In this document: piece by piece, positions 1 through 7,802 of the stretch | How the letters are laid out: each line of letters opens with the position of its first letter | How positions within the stretch are numbered: position 1 is the stretch's first letter | Source: JAAYUD01 sp963676865 | GTDB lineage: Bacteria; Bacteroidota; Bacteroidia; Bacteroidales; Bacteroidaceae | Assembly: GCA_963676865.2 (NCBI GenBank) | Contig: CAXXSS010000004.1 | Span: 1-64,000 of the forward strand | Length of the DNA stretch: 64,000 nt | Direction: 5' to 3' | Program-made: the position numbers and the translations under genes | Notes under the pieces: model-generated | What the model saw: the letters and a program-made list of their open reading frames with translations, nothing else | What the model was told of the DNA's origin: nothing | Databases searched by the model: none

Positions 1-340
1 CGAGAGTCGTATACGCAAGCGTGGGCGAGCCATACGCAGTGCAAAAGCGAAGGGCACAATACCCAGCATTCGCAAGCCCACCGAAAAAGACACAATCTTT
101 TTTTGTTTCATCACTCATATTCTCCACTTCGTCCGTAGTGTATATTATAAAAACAGGCGTATATACATATTCCGGCTCACCAAGAGGAGGCTCCCATTCA
201 CCATTTAAAGATTTCGATATAATCTTAAGCTTTTCATACGCAATTGAATCTATATCGCGTCCATCATTATCTAAATTGAATTTATCAATGTCTATTGATA
301 AAGATTCACATGCATCTTCAAATGTCTTAATTTTTTTCAT
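1..340 (-). CDS. Phage protein, partial (runs off left edge)
   Basis: Reading leftward from ATG at 340 gives an open frame through the window edge (113 codons seen). It begins MKKIKTFEDACESL and later has a WEPPLGEPEY segment followed by an aromatic-rich stretch. This matches my memory of a common uncharacterised Bacteroidetes phage/mobile-element family that starts KTFEDACKALG and ends with a conserved LCFKSRELAEYAG-like segment; here the corresponding part reads ALRFCTAYGSP. Function unknown. It is the most distal gene of the early operon visible here, 12 bases after the 353-628 gene. Confidence 0.6.
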   Translation of the reverse strand, partial: MKKIKTFEDACESLSIDIDKFNLDNDGRDIDSIAYEKLKIISKSLNGEWEPPLGEPEYVYTPVFIIYTTDEVENMSDETKKDCVFFGGLANAGYCALRFCTAYGSPTLAYTTL

Positions 341-352
341 TTTGTTTTTTAA

Positions 353-628
353 TTAAATATTTAAATTTTCTTTTATTCTCGTTGGACGAGCAGCTTTTCT
401 GCGTTTTCGTTCTTCATCAGATGCTTCTGCGTAAGGTACATGTTGATCAATATACGCCTCGTCCAAATCATATCTTCTTTCGAAAAAACGGTGTTGACTT
501 AACAGTTCGTTATAAGCTTCACCACTCAATCCGATCGTTGGCCCGGAAAGTCGGTTCTCAATCTTTGCCATAGCGTCAGCGCATTTTTTCATACGCCGAC
601 GCACCCTTTCTAATTCTATCTTATACAT
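353..628 (-). CDS. Small phage protein, unknown function
   Basis: A 91-residue, strongly charged, probably helical protein (RRRMKKCADAMAKIENR near the N-terminus, ERKRRKAARPTRIKE near the C-terminus). No domain recognised. Its start overlaps the end of the DUF3164 gene by 8 bases, which fits translational coupling in the phage early operon. The basic C-terminal tail could bind nucleic acid, but that is only composition. Confidence 0.6.
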   Translation of the reverse strand: MYKIELERVRRRMKKCADAMAKIENRLSGPTIGLSGEAYNELLSQHRFFERRYDLDEAYIDQHVPYAEASDEERKRRKAARPTRIKENLNI

Positions 629-1283
629 CCGTCATACCGAGCGGTATGTTAACCCACTCGCCATTTTCGCCGCGCTTTTCAGCACGTATAAACATTTTAC
701 TGTCAGTTGGCTTATATGCCTCTTCAATAATCTTAACCCCCTCGATAAAACGGTCATTCTCGCTATTTTCGGCCAATTGGCGTAGCTGTATGACACGATT
801 CGCTTTTAAGTTGCCAGCGCCATCCGTAGAAAGTAACCGCATGATCATCGACACGAGTTCTTTCGTCTCATCATTGCGCGCGAGCGATTCGAGGTATTCC
901 TTTACGATCGCTATTCCCGATTCTACTGTGTCGTCGTAAGAATCGATCGTATAACGACCAAGCGTTAGCCGATAAATTCCGTCCTTAGAGGTGAAGGTGT
1001 GAGATCTTTGTCCGTCTTTTGTCAATTTCATGATATCGGACTTCATATCCAATATTGCCTTAAAATTAGAAAAAATGTGAGTCTTTGCTTTTGCCAGATT
1101 GCCGGATATCTCCAGCAAGTAGGGAATAGCCGAAGCCAATTCAACATCTACCATTGAACGGTACTCTTCACGATTTCTTTTCGCGTTCTGTGCAGCCTCT
1201 TTTTTTTCACGTGCACGCTTGAACTCTTCGAAATCCCGAGCTTCCTGTTCGGTAAGCTCCATTTTTTTTGTCTTCTGTTCCAT
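621..1283 (-). CDS. DUF3164 family phage protein
   Basis: 220 residues. After a charged coiled N-terminus (residues 1-45, ELTEQEARDFEEFKRAREKK) the body matches the DUF3164 family of Mu-like phages: a region like TFTSKDGIYRLTLGRYT (about 95-111), a helix with KANRVIQLRQLAE, and the family-typical C-terminus SKMFIRAEKRGENGEWVNIP. DUF3164 genes sit between the transposition genes and the GemA region of Mu-like phages; their function is unknown. The length is normal for the family. Neighbours on both sides are small early genes read in the same direction. Confidence 0.8.
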   Translation of the reverse strand: MEQKTKKMELTEQEARDFEEFKRAREKKEAAQNAKRNREEYRSMVDVELASAIPYLLEISGNLAKAKTHIFSNFKAILDMKSDIMKLTKDGQRSHTFTSKDGIYRLTLGRYTIDSYDDTVESGIAIVKEYLESLARNDETKELVSMIMRLLSTDGAGNLKANRVIQLRQLAENSENDRFIEGVKIIEEAYKPTDSKMFIRAEKRGENGEWVNIPLGMTDV

Positions 1284-1300
1284 TTCTTTTGAATTTTATA

Positions 1301-1702
1301 TTAAACTTCTTTTCTTTTGATAGCTCGTAACTTTTTTAATAAATACTCGAGCTCATTAATATCCATTCGGTTAAACATCTGACCAGCGATGCGCTTGTCC
1401 AGACAGTAAGCATTGATTGCATTCCAATCTGTTGTGTCTATTCCAATCAGCTGGAGCTGATGAAGCACGGCCGATCTCCAGCGTCTTAATTCACGTTCAA
1501 TATGATCCCTCGATGCAATAGGCTTAATGAGATTCTGCATACCTTTACATGCCGCCTTATATTCATCGAGACTCATATCCCTTAAGCTATCGGTGCGCCC
1601 ATTTGTATATTGTGAAACGATATTCCTCTTCATCTCTTCGTCAGCGCACGGAATCAGGTGCAGCAAGCCGTAAAAACGAGCATAATTATTTGGCTTTATC
1701 AT
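1301..1702 (-). CDS. GemA/Gp16-like phage regulatory protein
   Basis: 133 residues, mostly helical. The pattern MSLDEYKAACKGMQNL, then RRWRSAVLHQLQLIGID and a C-terminal IAGQMFNRMDINELEYLLKK resembles the GemA (DUF1018/Gp16) family, in which a small helical domain recurs in Mu-like phages. In Mu, GemA influences host gene expression and DNA topology; no function is shown for this family in Bacteroidetes. It overlaps the upstream gene by 17 bases and lies beside DUF3164, the usual order in Mu-like early regions. The family call rests on pattern and context, not on an alignment. Confidence 0.55.
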   Translation of the reverse strand: MIKPNNYARFYGLLHLIPCADEEMKRNIVSQYTNGRTDSLRDMSLDEYKAACKGMQNLIKPIASRDHIERELRRWRSAVLHQLQLIGIDTTDWNAINAYCLDKRIAGQMFNRMDINELEYLLKKLRAIKRKEV

Positions 1703-1901
1703 TTTTCAACATTTTTAATTGAGTCAAATAATGTAATATAGTGGCATAAAAATCAACAGCGCGTTTAGATGCTTCTTTTGATTCATTAGAGCGAGCTCTT
1801 TTTTGATATTTTATTCCAGAACCAATGGTCTTATTCACGATTTCTATACAATCATCGATAGAAAGCATGAGTTTATTTTTTTTGGGTTTAATTTTTCCCA
1901 T
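1686..1901 (-). CDS. Small phage protein, unknown function
   Basis: 71 residues, lysine-rich (MGKIKPKKNKL at the start), with a helical segment YATILHYLTQLKMLKN near the end. No family recognised. It starts one base before the end of the upstream gene's stop region and overlaps the GemA-like gene downstream by 17 bases, so it is part of the tightly packed early operon. Confidence 0.5.
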   Translation of the reverse strand: MGKIKPKKNKLMLSIDDCIEIVNKTIGSGIKYQKRARSNESKEASKRAVDFYATILHYLTQLKMLKNDKAK

Positions 1902-1902
1902 T

Positions 1903-2208
1903 TTATTTATCCTCCTTAATAAGCTTTTCGTTAAACTTTAAATAATATCCCGCGCTTTTATCTTTCCGAGTATAATCTACATGTGTTGTTCCAAATGCTT
2001 TAGCCATTACGATGTAAAAAATTGTTTTTGGGAGTGGCCTATTTTCAATATAGTTTAGATATTGATCATACAATATGTGATTAGGCGTTATCTCATCTGA
2101 CTTTATAAACACTTCCTTCAAAGGGAGTAAATCGATTTCCAATTCCTTAGGATCACACATAAATTTTGTAAATAATTCAATCGTTAGTGGATTTAGTGGT
2201 ATTAACAT
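1903..2208 (-). CDS. Small phage protein, unknown function
   Basis: 101 residues. The start at 2208 is supported by an unusually good ribosome binding site (AGGAGGTGAAAG directly upstream on the minus strand), rare in Bacteroidetes. The ATG overlaps the stop of the 52-residue gene upstream (ATGTTAA), implying coupled translation. The C-terminal part YTRKDKSAGYYLKF is basic and aromatic. No family recognised. Confidence 0.6.
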   Translation of the reverse strand: MLIPLNPLTIELFTKFMCDPKELEIDLLPLKEVFIKSDEITPNHILYDQYLNYIENRPLPKTIFYIVMAKAFGTTHVDYTRKDKSAGYYLKFNEKLIKEDK

Positions 2209-2360
2209 TCTTTCACCTCCTCTTCTTTTATTTCGTCATAGTTGAAATGAATATCTATCGGTTCAATGCCGAATATTTTTGCTATTTCTTTTCTATTTTT
2301 CTCTATATCGTCAGTTGGGATATAAAGAGATATATGAACTTTAGTTATTACTTTTTTCAT
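2202..2360 (-). CDS. 52-residue phage protein, unknown function
   Basis: A short open frame starting MKKVITKVHISLYIP and ending EIKEEEVKEC. Its stop overlaps the start of the 1903-2208 gene, and its own start overlaps the end of the 2341-2508 gene. The interlocked starts and stops and the position in an otherwise gapless operon are the main evidence that it is translated. The acidic C-terminus contains the downstream gene's ribosome binding site. Function unknown. Confidence 0.55.
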   Translation of the reverse strand: MKKVITKVHISLYIPTDDIEKNRKEIAKIFGIEPIDIHFNYDEIKEEEVKEC

Positions 2361-2508
2361 CTTGTATCTTTTTTAATTCTTTTAGCTCGATCAACCATGC
2401 TTTTAATTGTTTATGGTCCAACGCGCATAAAGTGTTCGACTGATGTGATTTTTCTTCACAATGACTTATCGCTTCTTCAAGACTCATTTCTTTTTTTTCG
2501 GTATCCAT
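2341..2508 (-). CDS. 55-residue phage protein, HCEE-type small family
   Basis: The product has SLEEAISHCEEKS followed by CALDHKQLKAWLIELKELKK. This arrangement (LEEAI.HCEE, a short Cys-containing loop, then H.QLA.WL.ELK) is one I recognise as a very common small protein of Bacteroidetes phages and mobile elements with no known function. It overlaps the genes on both sides (25 bases upstream, 20 downstream). Confidence 0.65.
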   Translation of the reverse strand: MDTEKKEMSLEEAISHCEEKSHQSNTLCALDHKQLKAWLIELKELKKIQDEKSNN

Positions 2509-2639
2509 TTCCAAACTATTAATTTATTTATAACTTTTTTTGTTTTAGCTTTCCGTCTTAATTTACGGTAAAGTAGATAGGTTTCAAAGTCGCATAAACT
2601 ATCGAACTCTTCTTTCAGATATCTATCAAACTTTTTCAT
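2484..2639 (-). CDS. 51-residue basic phage protein, unknown function
   Basis: Product MKKFDRYLKEEFDSLCDF followed by a very basic C-terminus (LYRKLRRKAKTKKV, then WKWIPKKKK). It overlaps the membrane protein gene upstream by 14 bases and the HCEE-type gene downstream by 25 bases, filling the gap exactly. The basic tail suggests nucleic-acid contact, but no family is recognised. Confidence 0.5.
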   Translation of the reverse strand: MKKFDRYLKEEFDSLCDFETYLLYRKLRRKAKTKKVINKLIVWKWIPKKKK

Positions 2640-2892
2640 CTGGTTCTTTTTCTATGTCATAATCACGTAAAAATTCACATAGATCTATCGTCAAAAATTC
2701 TTTTGTCTGAATATTTTGAAGGTACACCGTTTCATAGAGTCCATGAGTTAAGCATTCATATCTTACCCCTGTCTCTACATTAACGTAAACATCATTTTTA
2801 GGCATCAAATCAGCCTTTGCACATTCTTTATAAAAAAGATATAAAGCAACCATTGCGACTATCAGTAATGCGATTTCAATAAGTTTTACCAT
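2626..2892 (-). CDS. Small single-span membrane protein of the phage
   Basis: 88 residues. Residues 4-20 (LIEIALLIVAMVALYLF) form one clear N-terminal membrane span, followed by a soluble domain with ETGVRYECLTHGLYETVYL. Six bases separate it from the ATPase gene upstream. It could be a lysis-timing or exclusion protein by position, but nothing in the sequence proves that. Confidence 0.55.
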   Translation of the reverse strand: MVKLIEIALLIVAMVALYLFYKECAKADLMPKNDVYVNVETGVRYECLTHGLYETVYLQNIQTKEFLTIDLCEFLRDYDIEKEPDEKV

Positions 2893-2898
2893 AGCTAT

Positions 2899-3525
2899 TT
2901 ATTTATTAATTTCTTTTTCTCCCCAATATTTTTCAGCTCCTTCCGGCCAAATATCATAAGATCCTTTCGAGCCTATGAATCGACCTTTTGAAAAAGCTCT
3001 ATAGCCTTCAACCCATATTTTTAGGGTTGCATCGTACATCACACTGACGGCACTACGACCGCTTGGCTTACGCCCGTCAGCATGAGAGATAAATATAAGC
3101 AGCTTGTCACGATGCTTTTCTTTCAGCCTGATATAATCGCGATATGACATCTGCGTATATTGAAAACTATCAATCACGACTATTTTTGCTGTACGACGAA
3201 GAGAGAGACGTTTATCCAAATCGACTATATTCTCGCCCGCTAATAGCTGAAAATTACGCTTCACGTCAAGCATACCGGCGCGAATGATACTATTCTGCAT
3301 CGTCAGACTATCACCCTCTTCCAAACTGTCATATAGCACTTTATCAAAGCGACAAAGCTCTTTACATAATTGCATCGTGAAAGATGTCTTTCCGTTTCCA
3401 CTTCCACCCCAGATAAACCATACTCCTGTACGCTCCGGAGTTCCAAAAGCTTCATGCCATGCTCCTTCGAAATCAAAGATTTCTTTTTTCATCTTAATCA
3501 AGTCTGTTATGGATAATGCTTTCAT
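2899..3525 (-). CDS. P-loop ATPase of the phage early operon
   Basis: 208 residues with a Walker A motif (GGSGNGKTS, K46) and a Walker B-like strand (AKIVVIDSFQY, D119), followed by LLIFISHADGRKPSG, a sensor-like strand. The layout is that of RecA/DnaB-fold ATP-binding proteins that are very common in Bacteroidetes phages, where they follow the MuB-type gene. Likely role is in DNA transactions (transposition or replication); the substrate is unknown. It lies 42 bases downstream of the MuB-like gene. Confidence 0.75.
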   Translation of the reverse strand: MKALSITDLIKMKKEIFDFEGAWHEAFGTPERTGVWFIWGGSGNGKTSFTMQLCKELCRFDKVLYDSLEEGDSLTMQNSIIRAGMLDVKRNFQLLAGENIVDLDKRLSLRRTAKIVVIDSFQYTQMSYRDYIRLKEKHRDKLLIFISHADGRKPSGRSAVSVMYDATLKIWVEGYRAFSKGRFIGSKGSYDIWPEGAEKYWGEKEINK

Positions 3526-3567
3526 TTTTTTATGGATTTATCAGTGTTTGAATAGTGTTTGAATGGA

Positions 3568-4434
3568 TTAACATTTTCCCATTCGTTTTTCACGATGAAT
3601 AGCTTTCTTTACTCGCCGCAAGTCGAATTCATACTCTTGTGCCTCATTAACAATGTCCGATATAGACTTCTTACCCGTGATGCCGTTGGCAACACAGATA
3701 TTATATACGTCTGAAGCATCAGTTGAAGCAAGTTCGTAGAACTTACGGCCGATACGACTATGAATCTCGTTGTAACCTTTTTTATTATATCTTATACCCA
3801 TTTCCATGCGTCTTTTGATATAATCGGTCGACATAAACGCCATTCCGCATTTATCCTCGAGTCGATTATAAAGAGTTACGAAATAGTGAAATACGACATC
3901 GGTAAGTTTATCCGCTTCATCGAAGATCAAAAGAGGTGAATCCATTTGAATGATACTTCTAATGATTAAGTCAAACATTCCTCTTATACTATATCCGTCT
4001 GTTCTTACGCCTATTCGATGGGCTATTTCGCGAATAAAGTCGCTCTTCTTCATATCCTCACTACAAAGAATTACAAAGACCTCGCGTCCCGATTCGGAGT
4101 ATATCCTAGCGGTCGTGCTTTTTCCGCATCCGGCTGCTCCGACTATCCAGGTGACGTTGCGCCATTCTTGCGCGTCCCGCATAGCAAATTCCATTTCTTT
4201 ATAGGCATTCGTTTCGATGACTGTCCATCCAGAACTATCTGATTCTCCGCCGATCTGCGATGAAATGTTGCGGAACATGTCATCACTGATATTATCCCAG
4301 TGTCCATTAATAACGCTACTAATAGTTCCTGCGCTCGTACCTTTGATGCTTTGTGCGCCTTTGTTTTGCGATGGATATTTCGATAAGTATACCATCAGGC
4401 GTTGACGAATCTGTTCTTTTTGATTGATTTCCAT
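3568..4434 (-). CDS. MuB-like AAA+ ATPase, transposition target protein
   Basis: 288 residues. An N-terminal helix-turn-helix-like region (about 1-60, KGTSAGTISSVINGHW) is followed by an AAA+ domain: Walker A GAAGCGKST (K105), Walker B LLIFDEAD (D172, E173), and an arginine-rich sensor region. MuB has the same two-part design: it forms ATP-dependent filaments on target DNA, activates MuA, and provides target immunity. The gene follows the transposase by 18 bases, as B follows A in Mu. Confidence 0.9.
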   Translation of the reverse strand: MEINQKEQIRQRLMVYLSKYPSQNKGAQSIKGTSAGTISSVINGHWDNISDDMFRNISSQIGGESDSSGWTVIETNAYKEMEFAMRDAQEWRNVTWIVGAAGCGKSTTARIYSESGREVFVILCSEDMKKSDFIREIAHRIGVRTDGYSIRGMFDLIIRSIIQMDSPLLIFDEADKLTDVVFHYFVTLYNRLEDKCGMAFMSTDYIKRRMEMGIRYNKKGYNEIHSRIGRKFYELASTDASDVYNICVANGITGKKSISDIVNEAQEYEFDLRRVKKAIHREKRMGKC

Positions 4435-4452
4435 AATGATTTTAGTTTTGAT

Positions 4453-6507
4453 TTATAATTTACCAGCAGCCTTACGCTCGCTGAATTCTTCTGCTTCTTT
4501 TTTTGATTGAACATCTTTCCAATCGACCAGGCTTACCTCTTTCATCTGCATTCCGAGGCAAAAAGATTGAGGATCGGAGGTGTATTTTTTCGTGCGCCTG
4601 GCTATCTCTTTTCTCTTTTCGGCATTAACTCCTTTTAATTCTGGAGTATGTAGTCCGTTCTGCTCGGGAGAAACTCCGTGTGCCTGTTCGATCGCTTTTG
4701 CTTGTTCCTGCCGGATGATGCGATCTTCCAGATTAGCCTCTTGCTCCTGACGGATAAATTTGGCATCACCATCTTTCTGATCTTGTATCGCACGTGGGAT
4801 TACCATGTATGGCTCTGCCGTCCTTTCAAACCTTTTTCTACCCGAAGCATCGATACTATATAGCCTGATACTCGTCAGATCGTAAGGATCGTATGCAACT
4901 TCAAATTTTTCGTATGTATGCTTGCGACGCCAAGCGTGATCCGGACATCCGGGAGATGAAAATACCTCGTATGATCTTTTTTGTCCGTTAATAGTGACTT
5001 GAATTCCTTTGTCGGTAAACGTACACGGTTTATCGTTTCTGATCCAGAAGATGTCTATCATGTCGTATATGGATATAGGCTGCGTCTCTTCATTCATACT
5101 GCTATTATACATCTCTATTCGGCTAATTCCCGTTGCCGGATGCCTGCTTTCATTCCATTCTTTGCGACATGCAGCGTATGCGACTTTTAGCTCGGATAGA
5201 GTATATAAGCTGTCTTTGTTGGCTTCAACGAACTCAATGTTTGCCCGGCTGTAATCTTTTTTAGCTGTGATATTTTGCCCTGTAAATCTCCAGTCTTTAT
5301 GAAGAATTTGTTGCTGAAAACGTCCAAAAATGCTTTCAATCGTTTTAGATTGGGCGTTATATGGGGCGGTATTACGATGTACCTCACAGATCTTACCCAA
5401 AAATCCTGTAGAATCCAATTTTTTATGGCCTCCCTGGTTATCGCATACGATTTCGTATGGCTTATGGCCTGAAATCTGAATCGCCATGCGGTATGAATGG
5501 TATTGAGCTTCGTAATTCTCGGTATCAGAGATGAAATAACCTAATAATACTTCACTATAGGCATCGATCACCTCGTATACGCATGTCGTGGATACTTTAC
5601 CGTTTTCATCTCGATAGTATAGATTAAGCTTCGTGCCATCGCCATACCAAAGCGAATCACGATGCATGGGTAATTCCGTTTTGTGCTTCCTGTTAAACAG
5701 TTGAGAGGCGTATCTTTCACCATATACCGCGTCACACCAAAGCTGTTTGATAGCGGGACTATTCAACCATGCTTTCATACCTGACAGACTGCGTAACGGC
5801 TTCCAACCATTATCCATCGCTATCTCATTATATCGTTCAAAAAGTTGCGTGTCGGTATATACCGGAGTCTTGCAGCGTTTAAGCGCGATGATCTGATCGG
5901 ATGCTTCTTTCGTAATCTTAAGAGTGTTCGTATTTCCGATCTTTCCACTAATAAGAGACGCATATCCCTCTTTTTTATAGAGATTAATCTTTTCGCGCAA
6001 ACGACCACTATTGAATGGTAGGGTATGATTATAGCGGACACGCATTTTTTCGGAGGAGGCGAATATGCTATCCCATACGTTCGCCATCGATCCGCCCAAT
6101 TTATGACGATAAGCTTTTATTTCATTGACTGTGCGAATAAGTTCTTTGATGACAGATGCGTTAATAGTATATTCTTCAATCAGTTTATCAGACAACTTCT
6201 TTTCTTCACCTTTCAACACGTATACATAGTGCTCGTAAAAGTCCCTAGCTTTCTGATCTATCGTTATTTTTTCTTTTATCATAGCTTTAGCTTTTAATTC
6301 ATTCGGATCACCATATTTTTCAACATATAGTATACGGTACCGTTCCGGGAGTGTGGAATATATAACGAGAGCCTTAGATCCTGCTCCTCCGCCTCGATGT
6401 ATACGTTCTACGTTTTTGCGGCGAAGCATTGAATTGAGAGTATTTTTAGGCATCAATCCTAATAGTTCGCTGTAGCTGACGCATATGATATTGTTATAAT
6501 ATTCCAT
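4453..6507 (-). CDS. MuA-like DDE transposase
   Basis: 684 residues, near the 663 of MuA. The N-terminal DNA-binding region has a winged-helix-like start (SYSELLGLMPKNTLNSMLRR). The integrase core shows the catalytic triad: D290 in WYGDGTKLNL, D356 in IVCDNQGG, and E391 in AQSKTIESIFGRFQ. A basic C-terminal domain follows (RKEIARRTKKY near 640), where MuA contacts MuB and cleaves DNA. It cuts the phage ends and joins them to target DNA. It sits 61 bases below the 173-residue gene and directly above the MuB-like gene. Confidence 0.95.
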   Translation of the reverse strand: MEYYNNIICVSYSELLGLMPKNTLNSMLRRKNVERIHRGGGAGSKALVIYSTLPERYRILYVEKYGDPNELKAKAMIKEKITIDQKARDFYEHYVYVLKGEEKKLSDKLIEEYTINASVIKELIRTVNEIKAYRHKLGGSMANVWDSIFASSEKMRVRYNHTLPFNSGRLREKINLYKKEGYASLISGKIGNTNTLKITKEASDQIIALKRCKTPVYTDTQLFERYNEIAMDNGWKPLRSLSGMKAWLNSPAIKQLWCDAVYGERYASQLFNRKHKTELPMHRDSLWYGDGTKLNLYYRDENGKVSTTCVYEVIDAYSEVLLGYFISDTENYEAQYHSYRMAIQISGHKPYEIVCDNQGGHKKLDSTGFLGKICEVHRNTAPYNAQSKTIESIFGRFQQQILHKDWRFTGQNITAKKDYSRANIEFVEANKDSLYTLSELKVAYAACRKEWNESRHPATGISRIEMYNSSMNEETQPISIYDMIDIFWIRNDKPCTFTDKGIQVTINGQKRSYEVFSSPGCPDHAWRRKHTYEKFEVAYDPYDLTSIRLYSIDASGRKRFERTAEPYMVIPRAIQDQKDGDAKFIRQEQEANLEDRIIRQEQAKAIEQAHGVSPEQNGLHTPELKGVNAEKRKEIARRTKKYTSDPQSFCLGMQMKEVSLVDWKDVQSKKEAEEFSERKAAGKL

Positions 6508-6568
6508 TTTTAGAAAATTTTATATCTTTGCAAAAAAATAATCACAAATCTCTTTGTTTGTAAGCTTG

Positions 6569-7090
6569 CTATTTATTTTTGGATTCATGACGACAACGCT
6601 TCAGGGATTCATAATCATCAAAACCTAATGGAGATGGAAAATTTAATTTATGATGCTCGGATTTGGTTCTCTTTTCGCGATGGTCGTTTTTTAGAAGATA
6701 TTCGCGGATACCTTCAAGCTTCTCTTCGGAAATCTCACCTGAGATACAGAAGTCATAGGTATTGGCCCTCTTTCGAAGAGTCAGACCAGAAAAATTCCAA
6801 TTTTGCAGAATTGTGGTTTGATGTAAGTATTCCAAAAGAGCTGAAAGTAAAAAAGAGGGAAGTAAAGAAGTATCTTCAATTTCTTGTAGATTCGCAAAAG
6901 GATGTTCTCGGAGTCGAAGATTCACATGTAAGTATGATTCGCTAGAATTTATATAATCTTCAAAATCTCGCATACCAGAAAGATTAAAGGCGTTAATTTC
7001 ATGTATTAAATCTCTGAATGATGAGATTATTTTTGATGCGTTAATTGATATTGCGTCATGATCACAAGTTGTATGTTTTTTTGTAGACAT
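6569..7090 (-). CDS. Phage early protein, unknown function
   Basis: 173 residues between the HTH regulator and the transposase. It begins with a polar segment (MSTKKHTTCDHD), then helical stretches, and ends basic (KRTKSEHHK, LKRCRHESKNK). No domain recognised. Only 2 bases separate it from the HTH gene, so both are probably made from the early promoter. By position it may modulate transposase expression or activity. Confidence 0.6.
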   Translation of the reverse strand: MSTKKHTTCDHDAISINASKIISSFRDLIHEINAFNLSGMRDFEDYINSSESYLHVNLRLREHPFANLQEIEDTSLLPSFLLSALLEYLHQTTILQNWNFSGLTLRKRANTYDFCISGEISEEKLEGIREYLLKNDHREKRTKSEHHKLNFPSPLGFDDYESLKRCRHESKNK

Positions 7091-7092
7091 AA

Positions 7093-7506
7093 TTAAGCCT
7101 CCTCTTTATTAGTGTTTTCATTCTTAAGTTTGATGGCGATATTCTGAACCTCTCTTTGTAGATTCATGAACTCGGTGATTGACATGTTCTCATATTTCGA
7201 TTTAACAACATCATCAATCAAGACGGCTACTTTCCCAGAATTATGAACGACTATCTTTACACGAGATGAGAAAACCTGTATCATCTCGTCGGATGATCTT
7301 TTAAAAAAAGTATCACATTGAGGGATGAAAAGAGATGAGTCGCCCACAACTCTTCCTCCACGTTCAAGCGCCATCTTTCGGATTAGATCACTTCGCCCAC
7401 CGGTATATTTATACTTCAAGGCAGACCATACAGTCACTTTACTAACGCCAAAATCTTTTGCTAGTTGGTGTTTAGCTTTCTTGTCTAAATAAATTTGTTT
7501 TTCCAT
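7093..7506 (-). CDS. HTH early regulator of the phage
   Basis: First gene of the leftward early operon. I place the start at 7506 (137 residues), because upstream in-frame sequence to 7758 runs through the promoter and the opposing repressor gene. The N-terminus MEKQIYLDKKAKHQLAKDFG then VSKVTVWSALKYKYTGGRSD is a helix-turn-helix. The C-terminus (SITEFMNLQREVQNIAIKLK) is helical. This family commonly starts Bacteroidetes phage early operons; its position matches Ner of phage Mu, a second repressor of the early and repressor promoters. The Ner analogy is inference. Confidence 0.75.
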   Translation of the reverse strand: MEKQIYLDKKAKHQLAKDFGVSKVTVWSALKYKYTGGRSDLIRKMALERGGRVVGDSSLFIPQCDTFFKRSSDEMIQVFSSRVKIVVHNSGKVAVLIDDVVKSKYENMSITEFMNLQREVQNIAIKLKNENTNKEEA

Positions 7507-7518
7507 AATCTCATTTAA

Positions 7519-7552
7519 TTTGTTTAATTTCCAATTCTTATTTCTATATTTG
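7519..7552 (+). promoter_or_regulatory. Candidate repressor promoter
   Basis: TATATTTG at 7545-7552 fits the Bacteroidetes -7 element TAnnTTTG; a TTTG at 7519-7522 would be the -33 element with a 22-nt spacer, a little long. It would drive the repressor at 7602. It lies inside the divergent control region, with the early promoter on the other strand. Confidence 0.5.
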
Positions 7553-7579
7553 CAAACGCATAACTTGGTTAAGTGGTTA

Positions 7580-7610
7580 CAAATATACAGGATATTCTGA
7601 AATGAACAAA
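7580..7610 (-). promoter_or_regulatory. Candidate leftward early promoter of the prophage
   Basis: Read on the minus strand, TATATTTG at 7587-7580 is a perfect -7 element and TTTG at 7610-7607 a -33 element, with a 19-nt spacer. It would start leftward transcription near 7573, just above the HTH gene at 7506. Its -33 element lies within the first codons of the repressor gene and is next to the TTCTGA operator-like sites, so repressor binding would block it. Confidence 0.6.
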
Positions 7611-7802
7611 GAAAAAGAGATAAAAAATACAGAAATTTCTGAAAGAATATCAGAAATGATGAAATTTTTAAATGATAACCCAAATAGTTTTGCCAAAAAA
7701 CTTGGATATAATAGATCACAGACAATATATGATATACTTTCATGTAAGTCTGCGCCAAGTCATGATTTTTATTCCAAATTCTTGAATTCAGAATATTCTG
7801 AA
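7592..7802. promoter_or_regulatory. Candidate phage repressor operators (TTCTGA palindromes)
   Basis: Three related sites: a half-site ATATTCTGAA at 7592-7601 between the early -7 and -33 elements; an 8-bp-armed inverted repeat ATTTCTGA/TCAGAAAT at 7635-7657; and a perfect 16-bp palindrome TTCAGAATATTCTGAA at 7787-7802. The last two are inside the repressor coding sequence. Sharing of the TTCTGA half-site suggests repressor binding and autoregulation; binding is inferred only. Confidence 0.5.

Noticed and set aside
21..356. 111-codon plus-strand frame at the left edge
   Set aside because: It lies antisense to the recognisable minus-strand phage protein starting at 340 and has a low-complexity end.
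7507..7758. N-terminal extension of the HTH early protein
   Set aside because: It would translate through the divergent promoters and the repressor start; the extension is hydrophobic and AT-derived, and the HTH protein begins naturally at 7506.
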